A stretch of 35,493 nt of DNA, taken from contig JANQND010000016.1 of the NCBI GenBank assembly GCA_028279765.1, positions 1 to 35,493 of the forward strand. The letters run 5' to 3'. Position numbers and translations under genes: made by a program. Below, in pieces: positions 8,149 to 15,875 of the stretch. Under the pieces are notes generated by a model, which worked only from the letters and a program-made list of their open reading frames with translations, was not told the origin of the DNA and made no database searches. The stretch comes from Candidatus Nanoarchaeia archaeon (GTDB lineage: Archaea; Nanobdellota; Nanobdellia; Woesearchaeales; WJIZ01). Numbering within the stretch: position 1 is the first letter of the stretch; each line of letters opens with the position of its first letter.

Positions 8149-9000
8149 TTATTCGATATTTGCAGTCTGTTTTACGCCCTGGGACTGCACGTGGGCCTTT
8201 GCTAATAGGTCACCAATGATTCCTGGCTCTAAAAGAGCGGTTTCCACACCAAGAGATTTGGACTCTCTTTGTGCCTTGGTTATGAGATCACTGATCGTGT
8301 CTTTGGTTGGATATGCAGCTTCCATAGCAAGATTTCTTGCCCAGGTTGCTGCCTGTGTAAGGTCAGCAAGGAACTGATCCTCGTCAATATCCAATACTTT
8401 TCGTGTATAAATCGTTCCGTCTTCATAGACTGCAGTAATGTCAAGGCCGATTTCCATAGGCTCGATCCCAAGCCTGGTCAGAAGTCCTGCTGCAAGAGCA
8501 GATACTTCTTCACCTTCCTTGATAACGACCGCATCTTCTTTGATTGCAAGCTTTCCGTTTTCCACACCGGTTTTAATACCAATGCTTCCCAGCTCTCCAA
8601 TGATCGGACCTGGAAGGAATGATGTTGGCCCTGCTTTTACTTCAATATCCTTTGGAGCGATTTGTCCTGCTTTTGCAGGTGCTGGTGATTTGGACTGTTT
8701 AATGATTTTGTAAATGGAAAACGGATTTTCCTTTGTGAATAGTAATGCTGGCATTCCTTTGAGGTGCTCATAGAGCTTCATGATGCCTTGTTTTGATTTT
8801 TCTGCTTCTTCGAAGGCAACTTTCATCAGTCGCCGCTTGGTCATGGTCATCTGTGCTTTTCCGCGCAGCTTTGACCTCATAGTCTGAAGCGCAGGCGCCG
8901 GAAGATCCTCAAGATTGACCGCACCAACGATAGGATACTCTACTAATTGCTTGACTAGGTCTGCTACAACATCCTTTTTGTATTGTGCAACATGAGCCAT
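8149..9000 (-). CDS. rpl10: Ribosomal protein L10/P0
   Basis: A 283-aa protein from ATG 9000 (MAHVAQYKKD), which begins one base after the rpl1 stop; an upstream in-frame start would overlap rpl1. The N-terminal rRNA-binding domain contains TMRSKLRGKAQMTMTKRRLM, as in archaeal P0, followed by the inserted domain and the C-terminal spine that carries L12 dimers. Archaeal P0 usually has about 320-350 residues and ends in an acidic tail with the same GLGALFG motif as L12. This protein stops at QGVKQTANIE with no acidic tail. The reading frame is otherwise intact, so the shortening looks like a lineage trait or a 3' loss rather than a frameshift. Confidence 0.94.
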   Translation of the reverse strand: MAHVAQYKKDVVADLVKQLVEYPIVGAVNLEDLPAPALQTMRSKLRGKAQMTMTKRRLMKVAFEEAEKSKQGIMKLYEHLKGMPALLFTKENPFSIYKIIKQSKSPAPAKAGQIAPKDIEVKAGPTSFLPGPIIGELGSIGIKTGVENGKLAIKEDAVVIKEGEEVSALAAGLLTRLGIEPMEIGLDITAVYEDGTIYTRKVLDIDEDQFLADLTQAATWARNLAMEAAYPTKDTISDLITKAQRESKSLGVETALLEPGIIGDLLAKAHVQSQGVKQTANIE

Positions 9001-9001
9001 T

Positions 9002-9772
9002 TTAGTTCGTCTCCTCTGCAACTGGTTGATTAGTATCTGCTGTTGGTTCTTCTGCAGGCTTTTCTTCTTTCACTTCAGCTTTTTTAGGTTTCTTTTGCTC
9101 TTCCTGGCTCTGAGTTTCCTCTTCGCCACCGATTAACTGAGCTTTGCCCATGGTAAGCTTGAGATATGCATTCTTGATATTGTTCTTCTCGTTAGGAAGT
9201 GCATGAATGAGCGCATTATAAATCGTTAGAATGTTATCAATAGTTTTTTCTTCGTCAAGATCATCTGTTGCCACAAATACCTGATAGAGCGGGTTGGTAT
9301 CAACCTTGACTCGCACGGTTTTCTGCAGTTTTTCTGCTACTGCCTGCAAATTTGCATTAGGAGGTACTACGCATCCTGCTTTTGGGTTTGGCATCTTCGC
9401 TCTTGGTCCTAATACTTTACCGAATGCTGCTGCTACCTTGGGCATGATGGTTGCCTGTGCAACGAAGAACTGGTGTTCTTTTGCTAATTTTTTGATTGCT
9501 TTTTTATCGTATTTAGAAAAATCCGTTTCAGGAATCGCAGTGTCAAAGTGCTGTTTTGCCTGATCGAGCAATTCCGGGCCTACTAATCCGCAGATTTTTG
9601 TCTTTTTGCCCCTCTCGAAATGAAGCTGTGCATACACATCCACTTTGTTGTCCTGTTTTTTCAGGTCAATTGCCTGCAAATTGACAATAAGCTCGATGCT
9701 TTGCTTGAAATTCCTTTTAGGAGAAGTCTCTTTAATAACTTTGAGTGCCTGTGCAATATGTTTTTTGTCCAT
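9002..9772 (-). CDS. rpl1: Ribosomal protein L1
   Basis: A 256-aa protein. Residues 1-~213 are a typical archaeal L1 with VLGPRAKMPNPKAG, the 23S rRNA-binding signature, at about residues 121-134. L1 sits at the mobile L1 stalk and helps release the E-site tRNA; in several archaea it also represses its own operon. The last ~42 residues are a Glu/Lys/Pro-rich disordered extension absent from most archaeal L1 proteins (about 215 aa). It is first in the L1-L10-L12 operon; L11, which often precedes L1 in archaea, is not here. Confidence 0.95.
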   Translation of the reverse strand: MDKKHIAQALKVIKETSPKRNFKQSIELIVNLQAIDLKKQDNKVDVYAQLHFERGKKTKICGLVGPELLDQAKQHFDTAIPETDFSKYDKKAIKKLAKEHQFFVAQATIMPKVAAAFGKVLGPRAKMPNPKAGCVVPPNANLQAVAEKLQKTVRVKVDTNPLYQVFVATDDLDEEKTIDNILTIYNALIHALPNEKNNIKNAYLKLTMGKAQLIGGEEETQSQEEQKKPKKAEVKEEKPAEEPTADTNQPVAEETN

Positions 9773-9849
9773 TTTTACCTACCCTACTAGCCTCTCAGAG
9801 GTTAGTTTGCGGGAATACTGTTGTATGGGAGTAAGAAGGGCTTTTTAAA
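9773..9849 (-). promoter_or_regulatory. Promoter and leader of the L1-L10-L12 operon
   Basis: A TATA-like CTTTAAAAAG sits at about 9838-9848, so transcription should begin near 9815-9820 and give a leader of about 45 nt. The leader contains a small hairpin, CCTC-TGA-GAGG (9792-9802), followed by GTAGGGTAGG just before the ATG. In methanogens L1 binds its own leader; a matching site here is possible but not established. Confidence 0.5.
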
Positions 9850-10040
9850 GGTAACGGTGGCGGGTGCTGTCGCAGTTTCGGGACGTGATTGAAGGTGACT
9901 TTTTTAAACAGATTGCTTATTTGTACTTTTCCTACTTTTAATCTTTTTTATCATATTTATCTTATTCAATTATATGATAAATAATGTTCAATATTTTCTC
10001 AAATAAAAAATAATGGAAAAATATTTATGGAAGAAAAGAC
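9850..10040. other. AT-rich intergenic region
   Basis: No gene or convincing structure is seen. A TATA-like AAAAATATTTATGG at 10014-10030 probably drives the following plus-strand gene. Confidence 0.5.
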
Positions 10041-10064
10041 GTGCCTCCTATTCAGGTAATTCAA

Positions 10065-10424
10065 ATGAATATAGTTCTGATAATCTGGAAAATTAAGAAA
10101 GACAAAGAAAAAGCTTTTCTAAAAAAATGGAAACAGATGGGTAGGTTCGAAAAAGCTGGCTTATTTCGTGAGTTTTTGTCAAAAGTTGGAGAGGAGTTAG
10201 ATTATAAGTATAGAACATGGCATCTTACAAATCCCAATTATATCACGTACATTAATGTTGGGATATGGAGGAGTATGAAAGATTTTGAAGAAGCAATAGG
10301 ACAATATATGAATGAAAAAAACCCAATCTATGATTTTGAGTATGAGAGAAGGGAAAGAAGAATTTTGGATGAAGTTGCCTTAGATAGGGAAGGCTTGTTC
10401 AAGTTACCAAAATCAAAAGTTTAG
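10065..10424 (+). CDS. Small protein, possible ABM-type (ferredoxin-like fold) domain
   Basis: A 119-aa protein from ATG 10065 (MNIVLIIWKIKK); a GTG at 10041 in the same frame lies about where a leaderless transcript would begin and would add eight residues. The order of a hydrophobic strand, a Lys-rich helix, a TWHLTNPNYITYINVGIWRS strand pair and a helix (SMKDFEEAIGQYM) resembles antibiotic-biosynthesis-monooxygenase-like or Dabb dimeric alpha/beta barrels. No catalytic residues are identified. The next gene begins 10 nt after its stop, so they are probably co-transcribed. The family call is tentative. Confidence 0.5.
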   Translation: MNIVLIIWKIKKDKEKAFLKKWKQMGRFEKAGLFREFLSKVGEELDYKYRTWHLTNPNYITYINVGIWRSMKDFEEAIGQYMNEKNPIYDFEYERRERRILDEVALDREGLFKLPKSKV

Positions 10425-10434
10425 ACTATTTACT

Positions 10435-10947
10435 ATGGATAATGAATACTTGAAAAGAATTGCAGAAGCACTCGAAAAAATTGCAGATACTATCGATTCT
10501 AGTTCAACAGAAAAAAAGGATGTCCAAACACTGAAGGAAAGTGAGGATGAACTTATTGAACAGATGACTGAGTATGCAAAGAAGTACAAAACAGAAGATC
10601 AGTTTATTGATTCTTTAGAACTATCTGAATCATTTTTGGATTCAATAGGATATGATTCCGATTTGCTAGATATCCCTAGTCAAAGAAAAATGGACATAGT
10701 TGAAAATGCTGTTGACATGAATATTCGTGAATTTTTTCGAGAAAAAGAGAAAGAAGATATTGAAGAACAAAAGGCAAAGCTCCCTGAAGCCATTGAGAAA
10801 TGTAAAAGATGGGCGGAGGAGAATGGTCTTAAAAAACTTACTAAGTCAGACATAGGGTTGTTTATTTCGGAAAATGAGTATGATTTTAATTATGCAGTCA
10901 AAGACCTGCTCTATGGCAAGGTTAATTTTGAATTGAAAAAGAAGTAA
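10435..10947 (+). CDS. Hypothetical acidic helical protein
   Basis: A 170-aa soluble protein, rich in Glu, Lys, Asp and Ile, predicted almost entirely helical, without Cys clusters, signal peptide or membrane segment. It begins MDNEYLKRIAEALEKIADTI, a short amphipathic helix seen at the start of many small bacterial and archaeal hypothetical proteins. No family is recognised. It sits in a three-gene run (10065, 10435, 10961) with short gaps, which suggests an operon and perhaps a shared role. Confidence 0.6.
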   Translation: MDNEYLKRIAEALEKIADTIDSSSTEKKDVQTLKESEDELIEQMTEYAKKYKTEDQFIDSLELSESFLDSIGYDSDLLDIPSQRKMDIVENAVDMNIREFFREKEKEDIEEQKAKLPEAIEKCKRWAEENGLKKLTKSDIGLFISENEYDFNYAVKDLLYGKVNFELKKK

Positions 10948-10960
10948 GGGTGATGACCTG

Positions 10961-11134
10961 ATGGAAATGGCAAAGTACAATGAAATGATAGAAAAGGAAA
11001 ACGAAGAAACAGATAAAGAGAATAAGCAAATCGACCAAGAGAACAAGCTGTGGGATGAGCTTATTGTGATAGAAAAGGAAGCATCTGAAAAGAGGATTGA
11101 AGTGCTGAAAAGGATGAGAGATATGCACAAATGA
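10961..11134 (+). CDS. Small coiled-coil protein
   Basis: A 57-aa protein starting MEMAKYNEMIEKENEE and ending KRMRDMHK, with a dense Glu/Lys/Asn heptad pattern consistent with a short coiled coil. A clear ribosome-binding site, GGTGATG, lies 5-11 nt before the ATG, and the start is 13 nt past the preceding stop, both of which support translation. An overlapping minus-strand frame has a Ser/Phe-rich composition typical of antisense artefacts. Function unknown; it might be a partner of the protein encoded just upstream. Confidence 0.6.
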   Translation: MEMAKYNEMIEKENEETDKENKQIDQENKLWDELIVIEKEASEKRIEVLKRMRDMHK

Positions 11135-11207
11135 AAAAGGATTCGAAACAGCTAATTCTATTCTTCAACTTTAATTCCATACTACCGTAAGGAAATCAAG
11201 AAAACGT

Positions 11208-11351
11208 TTAAGCGGTAGGCTTCCATTCTTTGACTCTGCCTGTTTTGATATCTTCAAGACCTCTTACTAGTGAAACCAATAAATCTTTGTCTACTTCCGA
11301 TCCCTTTTTGAGCTTTTCATACTCCTTTTTTGATATCGTCACTGTTTCCAT
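11208..11351 (-). CDS. Orphan antitoxin-like small protein
   Basis: A 47-aa protein from ATG 11351 (METVTISKKEYEKLKK). A TTTTATATACTT box about 25 nt upstream places the transcription start at this ATG, so the longer upstream frame is not used. A short beta strand, a KKEYEKLKK helix, then LLVSLVRGLEDIKTGRVKEW resembles the antitoxin half of archaeal RelE- or PIN-type pairs, in which such strings form the DNA-binding strand and the toxin-wrapping helix. No toxin gene is next to it: flanking frames are a small membrane protein on the other strand and nothing toxin-like. It may be a solitary regulator or a relic of a lost pair. Confidence 0.6.
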   Translation of the reverse strand: METVTISKKEYEKLKKGSEVDKDLLVSLVRGLEDIKTGRVKEWKPTA

Positions 11352-11442
11352 AAGAAAGACACATACTTCTAAGTATATAAAATTACCTATCCTTAGGGCT
11401 CTGCACATAAAGTATTTAATATTGTGAATCCCATATTGAATT

Positions 11443-11691
11443 GTGAAGCCTCAAAAAAAATGCGTTATCTGTGGTAGGTCCATCCGTAATGGCAGAAAGT
11501 ACTGCTTTGAACACAGAAATGTAAGGCAATATCCCTTGTGGAATAAACTGTTTTCACTTCCTTTCTTACTGTGCTTACTAATCATATTGATTACAAGTAA
11601 TTTCTACTGGGCACTATACTTTTTACTTGGTAGCTTTGTAATCATGTCCTTAATAAGAATCTATTACTTAAACTTCAGGAAGAAGAAATGA
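11443..11691 (+). CDS. Small zinc-ribbon membrane protein
   Basis: An 82-aa protein. The N-terminus holds CVICGRSIRNGRKYC, a CX2C...C pattern (with a following His) typical of a small treble-clef or zinc-ribbon knuckle, and is followed by two hydrophobic helices (about residues 36-53 and 56-74) and a basic C-terminus. The start is a GTG; an AGTATTTAAT box about 25 nt upstream supports a leaderless transcript from there. Such zinc-ribbon plus two-helix proteins are common in archaea and of unknown function. Confidence 0.6.
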   Translation: MKPQKKCVICGRSIRNGRKYCFEHRNVRQYPLWNKLFSLPFLLCLLIILITSNFYWALYFLLGSFVIMSLIRIYYLNFRKKK

Positions 11692-11748
11692 ACCTTTAAT
11701 TCACACAATAGCTTTGTTGCTTCTTCTTTTACAGGGCACTTTTTCTCA

Positions 11749-12315
11749 TCACAACACCCGCTTACCCAAATGAAAGATATATCCTGCACTCACGAAACAG
11801 AGAAGAGACATCAGTATGAATAGCGTATTAAAACCGAAAGAGGTGACTATTAAACCTCCTATTACGGACCCGACGGCAACTGCAAAATAATTCATGGACT
11901 CCCAGGCGCCCCATTCCCTTCCTGCTTTTTTCTTGGTAATATGCTTTGAGAAGAGTGCATCAAAAGCTGGCGAATAGAACGCCTCTGCAAAGCCAATAAC
12001 AACCTGAACACCAAAGAGGAACCAGATAGAATCTACAAGCGTATAGAGAAAAAAACCTATCCCCATCACAATGTATCCCCAGGCAACAATGATCTCATCT
12101 CTTTTGCTTTTGTCTGCATATTTTCCTGCGATTAAGGTTGTGATTCCTGCTGCCAGGGCAAAAAACCCGCCTGTTAAACTGGCATCTAATAAGTTGCCGC
12201 CAATTTCTTCCACAAAGAGTGCATAAATAGGGCCAAGCATAGCTCCTGCTAGTAACACTAGCCCATTCGTTACTAAGAGAATGCGCAATGCTTTATTGAA
12301 CAGAAATCTCCCCAT
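11749..12315 (-). CDS. Half-size MFS transporter-like protein
   Basis: A 188-aa protein with six hydrophobic helices that match the N-terminal half of major facilitator superfamily transporters, including a loop-2/3 motif like GKYADKSKRDEI (about residues 64-75) and the helix-5-like FGVQVVIGFAEAFYSPAFDALF. The frame ends in a normal stop; the downstream DNA (11700-11748) has no second half. Full MFS proteins have 12 helices and about 400 residues, so this is a six-helix protein that would have to dimerise, or a 3'-truncated gene that kept an open frame. A TATA-like box about 25 nt upstream of the ATG supports expression. Substrate unknown. Confidence 0.75.
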   Translation of the reverse strand: MGRFLFNKALRILLVTNGLVLLAGAMLGPIYALFVEEIGGNLLDASLTGGFFALAAGITTLIAGKYADKSKRDEIIVAWGYIVMGIGFFLYTLVDSIWFLFGVQVVIGFAEAFYSPAFDALFSKHITKKKAGREWGAWESMNYFAVAVGSVIGGLIVTSFGFNTLFILMSLLCFVSAGYIFHLGKRVL

Positions 12316-12364
12316 ATAATTATCTTCTTAGAGAGATATATAAATTATTTGCTGGAAAGAGCAG

Positions 12365-12721
12365 TTACTTAAACAGCTTTCTGTCATACTTATAAGAGAA
12401 GATAAGGGCAATAAATCCTACCAAAGCAAAGGCATATTGACTATCTCCAGCCATAAAGTGTGCGAGCAATGCTAAAATCAACATATAGAAAAATCCTGCA
12501 TATGCCATATTTTTGAGAAGCGTTGATTTTTTAGTAAGAATTGCCGTTACTCCAAGGATTTTTGCTGTTGCTGAGAAATAAATAAGATAAGTGGGATAGC
12601 CTAATCCAATGTATGCTTCTTTTGCCATTTCATGGTTAAAAATATACATTGCTGCTGAAAAGAGCATTATTGCACAGAGCAGTCCAGTTGAAATCCAGTA
12701 AATGAGGTTGTCTTTTTTCAT
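12365..12721 (-). CDS. DoxX-like four-helix membrane protein
   Basis: A 118-aa protein with four predicted transmembrane helices. The segment GLGYPTYLIYFSATAKILGVTAIL is typical of the DoxX-like (DoxX_2) family: Gly-Tyr-Pro ahead of helix 2 and Ala-Lys-Ile-Leu-Gly within it. These proteins are small membrane factors of poorly known role, in some cases quinone- or oxidative-stress-related. It starts 16 nt after the stop of another DoxX-type gene, so the two form an operon and may act together as a heteromer (inference). Confidence 0.75.
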   Translation of the reverse strand: MKKDNLIYWISTGLLCAIMLFSAAMYIFNHEMAKEAYIGLGYPTYLIYFSATAKILGVTAILTKKSTLLKNMAYAGFFYMLILALLAHFMAGDSQYAFALVGFIALIFSYKYDRKLFK

Positions 12722-12737
12722 GTGGAGCGATTTCTTT

Positions 12738-13139
12738 TTATTTCCCCTTCTTTTGTAGTGTCCAGAGGGTATCCTGATCTCTCAGAAGATACAGCGCAAT
12801 ATATCCTGCTAACAGAGGGATAGCTGCGATGAATAAGTGATTTTGTCCAAAGGGATCAAGCAACTGCTTATAGGTTGAGAGTGTAGATACACCGTGTAAA
12901 ATCACTCCCAGACCATAGATTGATCGCTTCCAGAGTCCTGCTGCAAAGACAATACTGAAGATGATTTCCAGGGCACCAAGGGCATACGAGAGATCAACAG
13001 AAATAGGAATCTTATAGAAAAACGAGAATATTTTGACGGTACTCTCCGGTGCAACTATCTTGTCAATGCCCCAGAGTAAGAAAAGTGACGCTAGGCCAAT
13101 TCTAAGAATGAATAATCCGAGTTTATGATGTTTGTTCAT
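12738..13139 (-). CDS. DoxX-family membrane protein
   Basis: A 133-aa protein with four transmembrane helices. The opening RIGLASLFLLWGIDKIVAPEST matches the DoxX family start (helix 1 ending in a G.DK...P motif), and ALGALEIIFSIVFAAGLWKR matches helix 2 with its conserved Glu. A TATA-like box (CTTATTTATACT) lies about 25 nt upstream of the ATG, and no ribosome-binding site is seen, so the first gene of this two-gene operon is probably leaderless. The role in this organism is unknown. Confidence 0.8.
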   Translation of the reverse strand: MNKHHKLGLFILRIGLASLFLLWGIDKIVAPESTVKIFSFFYKIPISVDLSYALGALEIIFSIVFAAGLWKRSIYGLGVILHGVSTLSTYKQLLDPFGQNHLFIAAIPLLAGYIALYLLRDQDTLWTLQKKGK

Positions 13140-13188
13140 AAGATGGTTTAGACTGAATTAGTATAAATAAGTTATGCCTACAAGCCCC

Positions 13189-13860
13189 TTACCCAACTAC
13201 AACCTTATTGTCTACAAAATCACTATAGGGCAGCTCACCGAAATCACAATTACTACAGGTTAAATCTAAACTGACTACGTCAGCGCCTTCTGACTTGTAT
13301 CTTCGGGGTGCATCAGGCAGGTAGGCCTGAATATAGACGTGACCGGGGATAAAGACAAACCGGGTGGGAATGCCTATTGCCTGCAAAAGGTTTGCCGCTA
13401 AAACAGATGCATCATCGCAGTCTCCCCCCTGCACAGATAAGGATTCCCGGGCAGTTTTTACATATTCATATGCTGCAGGATCGGAGACATACTGAAAATT
13501 ATCCCGTACAAAGTAATAGATTGCTTTGGCATAGCAAATCCTGTTTCCCTCACAGCTTAAGGCCACGATTTTATCTGCGATCTGCTTGATTTGCGGATCA
13601 TTGGGTTGGATGTATTTGAGATAGTCTGATCGTGAGTCCAGAGTGATGTTTGGCCTGGAAAGTTCAAGGGTATCAGGGACGACTTCTTCAATGATCGGGA
13701 TATATCGGGGTTCAGGATCTACTTTGATCGCCTGAGAAGGAAAAAACCAGACTACCAGTAAGAGAATAAGAAATAATCCAAGAATGTATCTTAGTGGCCC
13801 TCTCCACCAGGGATCCTCTTCTGGGATTAATTCTTCTTCAGATAATTCTCGCTCTTGCAT
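13189..13860 (-). CDS. Membrane-anchored transglutaminase-like (papain-fold) protein
   Basis: A 223-aa protein with a short acidic cytoplasmic N-terminus, one transmembrane helix (about 24-42) and an extracytoplasmic domain with the transglutaminase-like catalytic triad: Cys148 in GGDCDDASVLAANLLQAIG, His174 in GHVYIQAYL and Asp199 in SLDLTCSN. Family members act as proteases or cross-linking enzymes on the cell surface. An extra CSNC pair after the Asp could form a disulfide or metal knuckle. It has its own TATA-like box (CACATATAAACTGG) and no clear operon partner. Substrate unknown. Confidence 0.85.
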   Translation of the reverse strand: MQERELSEEELIPEEDPWWRGPLRYILGLFLILLLVVWFFPSQAIKVDPEPRYIPIIEEVVPDTLELSRPNITLDSRSDYLKYIQPNDPQIKQIADKIVALSCEGNRICYAKAIYYFVRDNFQYVSDPAAYEYVKTARESLSVQGGDCDDASVLAANLLQAIGIPTRFVFIPGHVYIQAYLPDAPRRYKSEGADVVSLDLTCSNCDFGELPYSDFVDNKVVVG

Positions 13861-14006
13861 GTGGCAATGATATTGAGCCAGTTTATATGTGTTTGGAGCG
13901 TTAGAGGGATTCGTGAAGTAATGATGCTAACAAAAATGCTAGTGCAGTAGATAGATAATATTTATATACTCGCCTCGACTCTGTATCTGCTATTCAGGGG
14001 TATAGC
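13861..14006 (+). promoter_or_regulatory. dxs promoter region
   Basis: AATATTTATATACTC at about 13958-13972 is a strong TATA-like box; an AGGGG ribosome-binding site lies six bases before ATG 14007. The expected leader is about 15 nt. The rest of the gap shows nothing. Confidence 0.6.
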
Positions 14007-15875
14007 ATGACACATTTATTAGAGAGTATTAAATCATCTAAAGATATTAAGGTTTTGACCAAACAGCAGCTGCATCTTCTTGCAGATGAGATCAGAGAAG
14101 AAGTAATCAATACGGTTTCTTCGAACGGAGGGCACCTTGGGCCTAATTTAGGGGTAACCGAGCTTGCGATTGCTCTCCATTATGTGTTTGATTCTCCTAA
14201 GGATAAGATCATCTGGGATGTGGGCCATCAGAGTTATCCGCATAAACTGCTCACCGGAAGAAAGACTCAGTTTAAGTCTCTGAGGAAACATGGTGGAATT
14301 TCCGGTTATCCGAAAATAGCCGAGTCCGAGCATGATGCTTTCGGTACAGGCCATAGCTCCACCTCGATCTCTGCAGCCCTGGGAATGGCGATTGCCCGCG
14401 ACCTGAAAAAAGAGAATCATAACATTATCGCAGTTATAGGAGATGGGGCACTCACCGGGGGCATGTCTTTTGAAGCACTGAACCAGGCAGGACATTTACA
14501 GAAAAACCTGATCATTATTCTTAATGATAACCAGATGTCCATCAGTGAAAATGTCGGAGCATTATCATCCTATCTTTCTAATATCGTCAAGAATCCAAAA
14601 TACAGTGAGATTCGAAATACCGTGCGAGATGCTATCATGAAACTGCCGGGTATTGGAGAGAAGGCTGCTGATACGGTTGGGCATATGGAAGACCTATTGC
14701 GCTCCATGTCTAAATCGGGAATGTTTTTCAAGGCTCTGGGACTCAAGTATTTTGGACCTATTGATGGGCATGATCTTGAAGGTATGATAAAGGCACTTCG
14801 AAATATCAAGACTATTGACGGGCCATTATTATTGCATGTTGTAACCAAGAAAGGAAAAGGATATGATCATGCAGAGCAGAACAAAGAAAAATATCATGGA
14901 GTCTCGCCTTTTAACATATCAAGCGGTGAGAACCTTAGCAAGAGCACGGTGATGAGCTATACCGGCGCTTTTACCCGTGCAATGATTAAGCTTGCAGAAC
15001 AGGACAAGCGTATCGTTGGGCTTACGGCCGCAATGCCGAAAGGAACCGGCCTTGATGCATTCGGGAAACAGTTTCCTGAGCGGTTTTTTGATGTGGGAAT
15101 TGCCGAGCAGCACTGTGTTACCCTTGCTGCAGGACTTGCTAAATCAGGAATGAAGCCTGTTGCTGCAATCTATTCTACATTCTTACAAAGAGGATACGAT
15201 CAGGTTATTCATGATGTGTGTGTTCAGAATTTGGATGTGACGTTTTGCCTTGATAGAGCTGGAATTGTTGGCGAGGATGGCCCTACCCAGCATGGAGTTT
15301 TTGATTTATCGTTTCTCTCAGCAGTCCCCAACATGGTTGTGATGGCTCCAAAGGATGAGAACGAGCTGGGGCATATGCTCAAAACTGCAATCGATCATCG
15401 CGGGCCTGCATCGCTTCGCTACCCTCGAGGGTCAGGCATTGGGGTTGCTATACAAAACCCATATCATAGCATTGAGATAGGGACCTCAGAGTTAGTCCAA
15501 AAAGGATCAGATGTTTCCTTGATTGGAATTGGCTCTTGTGTACCCACCATTGAGAGTGCAGCCAAACTGCTGGAGTCCAGGAACATTAATGCAGAGATTA
15601 TTAATGCGCGATTCATGAAGCCGCTTGATGAGAGAGCGATCATTAAATCCATCAAAAAGACGGGAAGGGTGGTCACTGTTGAGGAAAATGTCATCCAGGG
15701 TGGGTTTGGGTCAGCGGTCTCGCAGCTCTTAATTGATAAAGGGATTAATGCGGACATCAAGTGCATCGGTGTTCCCGATTCTTTTGTAGAACAGGGCCCT
15801 GCGTCCATGCTTCGCAAGCGCATAGGCCTTAACCCAGAGAATATTGCACAGAGTGCGCAGCAGTTAGTCAAATGA
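14007..15875 (+). CDS. dxs: 1-deoxy-D-xylulose-5-phosphate synthase
   Basis: A full-length 622-aa DXS (family 620-640 aa). It makes DXP from pyruvate and glyceraldehyde 3-phosphate using thiamine diphosphate, the first committed step of the MEP pathway. Visible signatures: GHQSYPHKLLTGR with the catalytic-site His74, the thiamine-diphosphate motif GDGALTGG...N (145-174), VGIAEQHCV, DRAGIVGEDGPTQHG and LRYPRG. The stop overlaps the dxr ATG (ATGA), and dxr in turn overlaps ispDF, so this is a compact operon. Archaea normally make isoprenoids by mevalonate routes, so a complete DXS here is unusual. Start choice is supported by the TATA box and an AGGGG site. Confidence 0.97.
   Translation: MTHLLESIKSSKDIKVLTKQQLHLLADEIREEVINTVSSNGGHLGPNLGVTELAIALHYVFDSPKDKIIWDVGHQSYPHKLLTGRKTQFKSLRKHGGISGYPKIAESEHDAFGTGHSSTSISAALGMAIARDLKKENHNIIAVIGDGALTGGMSFEALNQAGHLQKNLIIILNDNQMSISENVGALSSYLSNIVKNPKYSEIRNTVRDAIMKLPGIGEKAADTVGHMEDLLRSMSKSGMFFKALGLKYFGPIDGHDLEGMIKALRNIKTIDGPLLLHVVTKKGKGYDHAEQNKEKYHGVSPFNISSGENLSKSTVMSYTGAFTRAMIKLAEQDKRIVGLTAAMPKGTGLDAFGKQFPERFFDVGIAEQHCVTLAAGLAKSGMKPVAAIYSTFLQRGYDQVIHDVCVQNLDVTFCLDRAGIVGEDGPTQHGVFDLSFLSAVPNMVVMAPKDENELGHMLKTAIDHRGPASLRYPRGSGIGVAIQNPYHSIEIGTSELVQKGSDVSLIGIGSCVPTIESAAKLLESRNINAEIINARFMKPLDERAIIKSIKKTGRVVTVEENVIQGGFGSAVSQLLIDKGINADIKCIGVPDSFVEQGPASMLRKRIGLNPENIAQSAQQLVK

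Noticed and set aside
10846-11130. Minus-strand frames over the small coiled-coil gene
   Set aside because: Ser/Phe/Ile-rich antisense shadow; the plus-strand frame has a ribosome-binding site.
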